Positions 5,346-10,220 of a DNA stretch of 10,220 nucleotides are shown here, in pieces. A program made the translations under genes and the position numbers. Source of the stretch: JAKITW01 sp041598875. Its GTDB lineage: Bacteria; Desulfobacterota; Desulfobulbia; Desulfobulbales; BM004. Position 1 is the first letter of the stretch. The number at the start of each line of letters is the position of its first letter. The notes below the pieces were generated by a model that worked only from the letters and a program-made list of their open reading frames with translations, did no database searches and had not been told where the DNA came from. The DNA lies in assembly GCA_041598875.1 (NCBI GenBank), contig JBFHXP010000096.1:1-10220 (forward strand). Reading direction: 5' to 3'.

Positions 5346-6362
5346 ATGATGGAAGAAGAGTTACTGCGTCTTAGGGATGAGGCGCTGGGCAAACTGGCCG
5401 CGCTAGCATCCGGTAAGGAACTCGAGCAGCTTCGAATCCTCTATCTCGGGCGCAAGGGGTTGATAACCGGGCTGATGCGCGGTCTCGGTCAGGTGGCGGT
5501 TGATGACCGCCCCCGGATCGGCATGCTGGCAAACACGGTCAAACAGGAGCTTGAAGAGAGCTTTGCCGTGAGGGCCGGAGAGCTTGCCGGGGCCGAAGGA
5601 GGTGCTGCGGACGCGCCGGGTATCGATTGCTCCCTGCCTGGACGGAGGGTGCCCTTTGGCCGCCTCCATCCGGTGACCCAGGTCATGGATGAGGTCTGCT
5701 CGATCTTTGAGATGATGGGGTTTGCGGTAGCTGAAGGCCCGGATGTTGAGCTGGACTTCTATAATTTCGAGGCCTTGAATATTCCCAAACATCATCCTGC
5801 CCGGGATATGCATGACACCTTTTATGTCAATGACTCTCTCCTGCTTCGGACCCACACCTCGCCCATGCAGATCCGGGCCATGGAGAGTGCCAGACCGCCG
5901 TTGCGGATGATTGCCCCGGGCAAGGTCTATCGCTGTGACTCCGATATCACCCATACCCCGATGTTTCATCAGGTTGAGGGGTTTCTCGTTGACCGGAAGG
6001 TCTCGTTTGCCGATCTCAAAGGGGTGCTCTCTGTTTTCTGCCGGAAGATGTTCGGTGATGCGACCTCTCTGCGCTTCCGGCCGAGTTATTTTCCCTTTAC
6101 CGAACCCAGCGCTGAAGTGGATATCGCCTGTGTCATCTGCGGCGGATCGGGATGCCGGGTCTGCAAACAGACCGGATGGCTGGAAATACTAGGCGCAGGC
6201 CTGATTGATCCGGAAGTTTTCCGAATGGTTGGCTACGACCCTGAAGAGTACAGCGGATTTGCCTTTGGCCTCGGTATTGAGCGTATCGCCATGCTCAAAT
6301 ACGGTATCGATGATATCCGGCTGTTCTACGAGAACGATCTCCGATTCCTCCGGCAGTTTTAA
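5346..6362 (+). CDS. pheS: Phenylalanine--tRNA ligase alpha subunit
   Basis: A 338-residue PheRS alpha chain; with PheT it forms the alpha2-beta2 enzyme that charges tRNA-Phe. The N-terminal 85 residues form the coiled-coil tRNA-binding arm (with LGRKG at 34-38). The catalytic class II core follows. It shows GPDVELDFYNFEALNIP (131-147), THTSPMQIR (169-177), motif 2 around YRCDSDITHTPMFHQVEGF (195-213), FRPSYFPFTEPSAEV (244-258) and motif 3 GFAFGLGIERIAM (304-316). The CxxC pairs Cys262/265 and Cys270/273 are the kind seen in many PheS proteins. The start ATG at 5346 is directly followed by a second ATG (5349). There is no clear Shine-Dalgarno sequence and only seven bases separate it from rplT, which suggests translational coupling. 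Confidence 0.98.
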   Translation: MMEEELLRLRDEALGKLAALASGKELEQLRILYLGRKGLITGLMRGLGQVAVDDRPRIGMLANTVKQELEESFAVRAGELAGAEGGAADAPGIDCSLPGRRVPFGRLHPVTQVMDEVCSIFEMMGFAVAEGPDVELDFYNFEALNIPKHHPARDMHDTFYVNDSLLLRTHTSPMQIRAMESARPPLRMIAPGKVYRCDSDITHTPMFHQVEGFLVDRKVSFADLKGVLSVFCRKMFGDATSLRFRPSYFPFTEPSAEVDIACVICGGSGCRVCKQTGWLEILGAGLIDPEVFRMVGYDPEEYSGFAFGLGIERIAMLKYGIDDIRLFYENDLRFLRQF

Positions 6363-6382
6363 TTTCTTGGAAACGTACGGTG

Positions 6383-6425
6383 CGCGTGCGAGTCTGCGGT
6401 TTTTTTTATAGTCATTTTAACTATA
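6383..6425 (+). other. pheS-pheT spacer with T8 run and hairpins
   Basis: The 73-base gap is longer than the short pheS-pheT gaps often seen. CGCG (6383-6386) can pair weakly with TGCG (6395-6398), followed by eight T residues (6400-6407), a marginal terminator shape. TATAGT (6407-6412) then pairs perfectly with ACTATA (6420-6425) just ahead of the pheT ATG. No Shine-Dalgarno sequence is visible before pheT. This may tune the ratio of subunits, or be neutral. Confidence 0.35.
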
Positions 6426-6435
6426 CGACATAAAA

Positions 6436-8874
6436 ATGAAATTTACCCTGAACTGGCTCAAAGAATACCTTGATATCTCCCTGACCGCGGCGGAGATCGC
6501 CGACCGGCTGACCATGCTCGGTTTGGAGGTTGACTCCGTTGAAGAGCTGCACCAGGGTCTTGATAACATAAAGGTGGCGCGGATCCTGGCGGTAGAGCCC
6601 CATCCCGATGCCGACCGGCTGACCCTCTGTGATGTAGACGCAGGAGAGGAAACTCCGGTCCGTGTTGTCTGTGGCGCGCCCAATGCCCGGGCCGGGCTGG
6701 TTACGGCCATTGCCCTTCCCGGCGCAATTCTCCCTTCGGGAATGAAAGTCAAACGCGCCAAGGTCCGCGGGCACGAATCGGCCGGTATGCTCTGCGCCGA
6801 AGATGAGCTTGGCATCAGCAGTGACCACGGCGGGCTTATTGAACTGGACGACTCCCTGGTCATCGGCCAGGAGATTTCCCAGGCCCTGGGGCTTGTTGAT
6901 ACGATGATTGAGGTGGATCTCACGCCCAACCGGCCTGACTGCGCCAGTGTTATCGGTATTGCCAGGGAAGTCGCCGGATTTGCCGGCGCCACCCTTACCC
7001 CTTCCGTTGCCCGTAAAGATCTTCCCGCCCTGACCGGAACCGGCTCCTCCTTTTCAATCAAGGTCGAGGATCCGGAGAATTGCCCCCGGTATGCGGCGCG
7101 GCTCCTGCGCAACGTCACCATCGGCCCTTCGCCGTGGTGGTTGAAGAATCGTCTGCTCGCCATCGGCCAGCGGCCGATAAACAATATTGTTGATATCACC
7201 AATCTGGTGATGATGGAGTATGGGCAGCCCCTGCACGCCTTTGACTTCAGCAAGCTCGCCCAGGGGACAATTGTGGTCCGCCGCCCCCGCGCCGGTGAGT
7301 CCTTGACCACCCTGGACGGTGTGCAACGAGAGCTCAACCCCGACATGCTTCTTATCTGTGACAGTGAAAAGCCGGTGGCAGTCGCCGGAGTCATGGGCGG
7401 TGAAAACTCCGAGGTCAGTGCTGAAACCGTTGATATCCTGCTGGAGAGCGCCTATTTCAATCCGGTCAGCATCCGCCGGACCGCCCGCAATCTCAAGCTT
7501 GCCACCGAGGCCTCGTACCGGTTTGAGCGGGGCGTTGATCCCGAAGGGATTCCGGTTGCCCTGGAACGGGCGGTACGGCTCATGGTGGAGATCGCCGGGG
7601 CCGTGGTGGAGCCCGGCGGCGTTGATGTCTGCGGTACGCTGCCGGATAAGCCCCTGCTTACCCTCCGGGTGCGGCGCGCCAATGATCTGATCGGCACCTC
7701 GCTTACCGCCGAGGAGATGGCCGCGATTCTCACCGGCATAGAGTTGGGGGTCGAGGAGATCCATCCGGAGTATCTGAAAGTCAGGCCGCCCTCGTTCCGT
7801 GTCGATATCGAAAGGGAAATCGATCTGGTTGAGGAGGTTGCGAGAATCGTCGGCTACGGTGATATCCCCACCTCCCTGCCGATGATCCCGATGAGTTTTG
7901 CCGAGCAGGATAAAGGGCGAAACCTGCGCCGCAAAATTCTCGGAATCATGACATCGCTTGGATTCTCCGAAGTGATCAATTACAGTTTTGTCAGTGAACG
8001 GCACAGCGATCTTCTTGCCCTTGACACTGATGATCCCAGGCGAAACGGTATCCGGCTGTTGAATCCGCTTACCGAGGATCAGTCAGTGATGCGAACCATG
8101 CTCCTGCCTGGTGTTCTTGAGAACGTCCGTCGCAATATCCACCAGCAGAACACCGAAATACGGCTCTTTGAGATCGGCAAGGTTTTTTTCAGCCGGGGGC
8201 AGGACGAACAGCCCGAGGAACGGATGCACCTTGCCGCGGTCCTGAGTGGCCGTCGCCATCCCGGATCATCCCTGCTGCACTTTGGGCAGGAAAGTGTTGA
8301 TCTCTCCGATGTAAGGGGTGCGGTGGAAACCATTTTGCAGGAGCTGGGCCTGCTGCAGTCGATCAGCATAGTTGCTGCCGGAGACGATGCGCCCGGGTAT
8401 GCCCGGAAAGGGACCTGTTCCTCCATAGTGAACAGCAGCGGCAGCTCCCTTGGAGTGATCGGCAGGTTGCTTCCTGAGGTGGCCCGGTCTTTTGGCATAA
8501 AGCAGGATCTCCTGTTCATGACCCTGGATCTCGAGGAACTGGCCGATTGCGCCGGGGAGCCCGCACGGTTCACGCCACTGCCCAGATATCCTTCAGTTAC
8601 CTGGGATATTGCGGTACTTGTTCCCGACACTGTGGCTGCCGGCGATATGCTTAAAAGCATCAGGGAGAGCAGGGAAAGCCTGGTCGAACATGTCGAGTTG
8701 TTTGATATTTATCAGGGAAAATCCATAGAAAAGGGGCTCAAGAGCGTAGCCTTCACCATCACCTATCGTTCGGTGAAACAGACACTGGACGATGAAACTG
8801 TTAACCGCGTACATCAAAAAATTATTCAGAAATTGATTTCTGATTTTAATGGAAGACTACGGGAGGCGAGTTAG
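6436..8874 (+). CDS. pheT: Phenylalanine--tRNA ligase beta subunit
   Basis: An 812-residue PheRS beta chain (E. coli 795). It starts with the typical MKFTLNWLKEYLDI. Domains in order: the EMAP-like tRNA-binding fold (about 39-150, with VVCGAPNAR and GMLCAEDELGI); the B3/B4 editing domain (about 215-385), which hydrolyses mischarged Tyr-tRNA-Phe; B5 (about 410-485); the catalytic-like core; and a C-terminal FDX-ACB anticodon-binding domain (about 718-811), with RYPSVTWDIAVLVPD near its start. All domains are present without frame breaks. The ATG at 6436 is set by the family N-terminus, though upstream sequence is A-rich with no Shine-Dalgarno. The stop is three bases before the ihfA start, so those two genes are translated as a unit. 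Confidence 0.98.
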   Translation: MKFTLNWLKEYLDISLTAAEIADRLTMLGLEVDSVEELHQGLDNIKVARILAVEPHPDADRLTLCDVDAGEETPVRVVCGAPNARAGLVTAIALPGAILPSGMKVKRAKVRGHESAGMLCAEDELGISSDHGGLIELDDSLVIGQEISQALGLVDTMIEVDLTPNRPDCASVIGIAREVAGFAGATLTPSVARKDLPALTGTGSSFSIKVEDPENCPRYAARLLRNVTIGPSPWWLKNRLLAIGQRPINNIVDITNLVMMEYGQPLHAFDFSKLAQGTIVVRRPRAGESLTTLDGVQRELNPDMLLICDSEKPVAVAGVMGGENSEVSAETVDILLESAYFNPVSIRRTARNLKLATEASYRFERGVDPEGIPVALERAVRLMVEIAGAVVEPGGVDVCGTLPDKPLLTLRVRRANDLIGTSLTAEEMAAILTGIELGVEEIHPEYLKVRPPSFRVDIEREIDLVEEVARIVGYGDIPTSLPMIPMSFAEQDKGRNLRRKILGIMTSLGFSEVINYSFVSERHSDLLALDTDDPRRNGIRLLNPLTEDQSVMRTMLLPGVLENVRRNIHQQNTEIRLFEIGKVFFSRGQDEQPEERMHLAAVLSGRRHPGSSLLHFGQESVDLSDVRGAVETILQELGLLQSISIVAAGDDAPGYARKGTCSSIVNSSGSSLGVIGRLLPEVARSFGIKQDLLFMTLDLEELADCAGEPARFTPLPRYPSVTWDIAVLVPDTVAAGDMLKSIRESRESLVEHVELFDIYQGKSIEKGLKSVAFTITYRSVKQTLDDETVNRVHQKIIQKLISDFNGRLREAS

Positions 8875-8877
8875 ACA

Positions 8878-9174
8878 ATGAAGCGATCCAATATCACCCG
8901 CAAGGATCTCGCGCGGGTTATTAATGAGAAAATGGGTTTTTCCAAGGTAAGCGCCGATATCCTTATCAGTTCGGTCTTTGATTCGATGAAGGAGACTCTG
9001 ATTGACGGTGAGTCCATCAAGCTGGTACATTTCGGTTCACTTGGCGTGCGGAAAAAGAATCCTCGCCGCGGACGGAATCCCCGAACCGGCGATGCCTTGA
9101 CCATAAGCAAAAGAAAGATGGTTTCCTTTAAGCCCAGCAAGGGATTGCGGGAGAAGATCAATACTAGCAGATAG
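8878..9174 (+). CDS. ihfA: Integration host factor alpha subunit (HU/IHF family)
   Basis: A 98-residue HU/IHF-family DNA-bending protein. The N-terminal helices (about 1-45) form the dimer body. The DNA-embracing arm runs about 52-78 and contains GRNPRTG (65-71), whose proline is the residue that intercalates in DNA. The final helix closes the fold. The family is certain. Assignment to IHF alpha rather than HU or IHF beta rests on the locus, because thrS-infC-rpmI-rplT-pheST-ihfA is the conserved proteobacterial order, and on the arm sequence. GGGAGG at 8861-8866, inside the end of pheT, serves as ribosome binding site 11 bases before the ATG. Only three bases separate it from pheT. IHF bends DNA in recombination, replication and transcription, and represses its own operon in E. 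coli. Confidence 0.93.
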   Translation: MKRSNITRKDLARVINEKMGFSKVSADILISSVFDSMKETLIDGESIKLVHFGSLGVRKKNPRRGRNPRTGDALTISKRKMVSFKPSKGLREKINTSR

Positions 9175-9179
9175 GTCTT

Positions 9180-9626
9180 GTGGCGAATACACCTCGAAAA
9201 AGTGCGAAAAACGGGCTGATCAAGGATGTCCTGGAAAGCGGTTCTTCACCGGATTCCGGGGACATTCCCGACAAGCTTTATTTCAAAATCGGTGAGGTGA
9301 GTCAGATTACCGGGGTGGAGCCGCACGTGCTTCGCTACTGGGAGTCGGAGTTCAAGGTGATAAAGCCCCAGCGCGCCACCTCGAAGCAGAGGCTCTATCG
9401 GCGGGTGGATGTTGAACATATTCTGCTCATAAAGAAACTGCTCTATCTGGACGGTTTTACCGTGCCGGGGGCCCGAAAACACCTGGCAGCCGGACGCAAG
9501 GCGGAAAAAAAACCGGCCAGGTCTGCCCCGGCGGCGGAAAGGGCCCCTGCGCAGACTTCGGACGGGCTGATGCTGCAGGAGTTGAAGGCTGAGCTTCATG
9601 CCCTTAAAAAAATGCTTGAAAGGTAG
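9180..9626 (+). CDS. MerR-family transcriptional regulator
   Basis: A 148-residue protein with a MerR-type DNA-binding domain. The recognition helix-turn-helix is about 34-53 (YFKIGEVSQITGVEPHVLRYW), the wing about 60-76 (RATSKQRLYRR), and the following helices run to about 103. A Lys/Ala/Pro-rich linker (104-128) leads to a short C-terminal helix (129-148) that probably dimerises. There is no cysteine in the protein, so metal or redox sensing through cysteines is ruled out, and no effector domain is visible. The start is GTG at 9180; an in-frame TAG at 9165-9167 and the absence of a nearby ATG leave it the best choice. It lies five bases after ihfA. A regulator of this type between ihfA and tRNA-Pro recurs in delta-proteobacteria; its target is not known to me. 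Confidence 0.92.
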   Translation: MANTPRKSAKNGLIKDVLESGSSPDSGDIPDKLYFKIGEVSQITGVEPHVLRYWESEFKVIKPQRATSKQRLYRRVDVEHILLIKKLLYLDGFTVPGARKHLAAGRKAEKKPARSAPAAERAPAQTSDGLMLQELKAELHALKKMLER

Positions 9627-9644
9627 AGGAATTTTTAAGAATGC

Positions 9645-9673
9645 TTGCAGCTTTTTCATAGGCATGCTAAAAG
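9645..9673 (+). promoter_or_regulatory. Candidate promoter for tRNA-Pro
   Basis: TTGCAG (9645-9650) is followed after 17 bases by TAAAAG (9668-9673), with TGC just before it, giving an extended -10 shape. It sits in the merR-tRNA gap about 50 bases upstream of the tRNA, an appropriate distance for a tRNA precursor with a short 5' leader. The -35 match is only partial. Confidence 0.4.
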
Positions 9674-9721
9674 AGATGCCCGTCTGCTGATGAGCGGAAC
9701 GCGAGATACACGAGAATAGGT

Positions 9722-9798
9722 CGGGATGTAGCGCAGCCTGGTAGCGCACCTGAATGGGGTTCAGGGGGCCGGAAGTTCGAATCTTCTCATCCCGACCA
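9722..9798 (+). tRNA. tRNA-Pro (anticodon GGG), CCA encoded
   Basis: The cloverleaf is complete. Acceptor CGGGATG (9722-9728) pairs with CATCCCG (9788-9794). The D arm is GCGC/GCGC (9731-9734, 9744-9747). The anticodon stem CCTGA/TCAGG encloses ATGGGGT, with anticodon GGG at 9756-9758. The T arm GGAAG/CTTCT (9771-9775, 9783-9787, one G-T pair) encloses TTCGAAT. The discriminator is A9795 and CCA is at 9796-9798. It reads the proline codon CCC (and CCU). C1-G72 is the unusual first pair expected of bacterial tRNA-Pro. The 3' end of tRNA genes is a common integration target, and the DNA beyond this one changes character. Confidence 0.98.
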
Positions 9799-9802
9799 GT
9801 TA

Positions 9803-9815
9803 TATCAAGGGGTTA
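9803..9815 (+). promoter_or_regulatory. Match to IHF consensus beside tRNA-Pro
   Basis: TATCAAGGGGTTA fits the IHF consensus WATCARNNNNTTR at every defined position and begins five bases after the tRNA CCA. IHF sites occur in phage and island attachment regions. The site overlaps the left arm of the terminator, and one match per window is roughly what chance gives, so this is only suggestive. Confidence 0.25.
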
Positions 9816-9840
9816 GCCTATATGGTTAATCCCTTTTTTT
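9807..9840 (+). terminator. Intrinsic terminator after tRNA-Pro
   Basis: AAGGGGTTAGCC (9807-9818) pairs along all 12 positions (two G-T pairs) with GGTTAATCCCTT (9824-9835) around the loop TATAT. The T-run continues to 9840. This is the strongest terminator in the window and ends the tRNA transcript, and perhaps that of the whole upstream cluster. Its right side is AT-rich. Confidence 0.9.
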
Positions 9841-9857
9841 GTTTGGAAATGGTGTTT

Positions 9858-9880
9858 GGTGAAAAAAACGGTGAAAAAAA
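9858..9880. repeat. Short tandem direct repeat
   Basis: GGTGAAAAAAA occurs at 9858-9868 and again at 9870-9880, a 12-base period, between the tRNA terminator and the stop codon of the minus-strand gene. It could be a recombination scar or a simple A-tract duplication. Confidence 0.6.
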
Positions 9881-10220
9881 TTATGATTTTTTAAGTTCAT
9901 GGGCATGTAAACCTAGTAAAGCTACATAAAGTCCAATGAGTCCTATCAGCTCCGCTGTTGATAGTGGGAAACTATCTAACTCATTTATCTCATAAGTAAA
10001 TCTCATTTGTTCTTGAACTAATTTTTCCCTCAAATTTAATTCATTAATTTTTGCCTGGTCGCGTTGGTTAATATAGCCACCATAAAGGTTCCTTCCAGAC
10101 CTTTGTAATTCTTTTGCATTTTCTATGGAAAGTTCAAGTATTTTGACTTGTTCTTCATGAAACCTGCGCGCTACAGATGTATTGTTATCGACAATTTTTG
10201 GTCGAGGATAAATCCATATA
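9881..10220 (-). CDS. Unrecognised protein, C-terminal part (gene runs off the right edge)
   Basis: On the minus strand a frame enters from the window edge (first full codon at 10219-10217) and stays open for 112 codons to TAA at 9883-9881. The residues seen are charged and Gln/Glu/Lys-rich, with a likely helical or coiled-coil stretch at about 20-82. The gene ends with a hydrophobic segment (about 91-105, LIGLIGLYVALLGL) followed by HAHELKKS. This looks like a C-terminal membrane anchor, though at about 15 residues it is short and could be a buried helix. I do not recognise the family. Base composition is far more AT-rich than the genes to the left, and the gene is convergent with the tRNA-Pro unit. 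Both suggest an acquired accessory gene. The start is not in the window. Confidence 0.7.
   Translation of the reverse strand, partial: IWIYPRPKIVDNNTSVARRFHEEQVKILELSIENAKELQRSGRNLYGGYINQRDQAKINELNLREKLVQEQMRFTYEINELDSFPLSTAELIGLIGLYVALLGLHAHELKKS

Noticed and set aside
7054..8004. Long minus-strand open frame opposite pheT
   Set aside because: Same reason: the plus-strand frame is a full PheT, and the reverse product resembles no known protein.
9685..9710. Hammerhead ribozyme core (CTGATGA, then GCGGAACGC, then GAGA) upstream of tRNA-Pro
   Set aside because: The second core box should be GAAA but reads GAGA, stem II is only three pairs, and no flanking stems I and III can be formed.

Overview
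This window looks like a chromosomal housekeeping locus from a moderately GC-rich Gram-negative bacterium. The most likely source is a delta-proteobacterium (Desulfobacterota, possibly the Desulfobulbales or Geobacter-like side). I infer this from gene order and protein sequence: a dnaX end, ybaB, recR, then thrS-infC-rpmI-rplT-pheS-pheT-ihfA-merR-tRNA-Pro. No species is assigned.

Layout. (1) 1-484: the last ~45 codons of dnaX, then a 330-base spacer with no gene. The spacer holds a G-run/purine tract and seven tandem copies of a ~25-bp TTGAAC-containing unit. (2) 485-1503: ybaB and recR, the classic partners of dnaX in replication and repair. (3) 1504-1925: a spacer with a possible 21-codon gene on the minus strand, a tRNA-Val(GAC) gene, and a structured leader with an intrinsic terminator ahead of thrS. 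(4) 1926-9626: a long plus-strand cluster for translation and nucleoid functions: ThrRS, IF3 (with a rare AUU start), L35, L20, both PheRS subunits, IHF alpha and a MerR-type regulator. (5) 9627-9840: a candidate promoter, tRNA-Pro(GGG) and a strong terminator. (6) 9841-10220: a sharp change to AT-rich DNA with the 3' end of an unrecognised minus-strand gene. This is probably accessory DNA next to the tRNA.

The central genes supply aminoacyl-tRNAs, the initiation factor and two large-subunit proteins, with IHF at the distal end, as in many Proteobacteria. Control appears to be mostly at RNA level. The thrS leader has a multi-branched fold followed by a terminator. infC has the AUU start known for IF3 self-regulation. 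The long infC-rpmI spacer contains alternative stems, as expected for an L20-type operator.

No CRISPR array, insertion sequence, transposase, integrase, toxin-antitoxin pair or defence system is visible. The best candidates for something undescribed are the thrS leader RNA, the infC-rpmI leader, the tandem repeat array, the tiny minus-strand ORF and the gene at the right edge.
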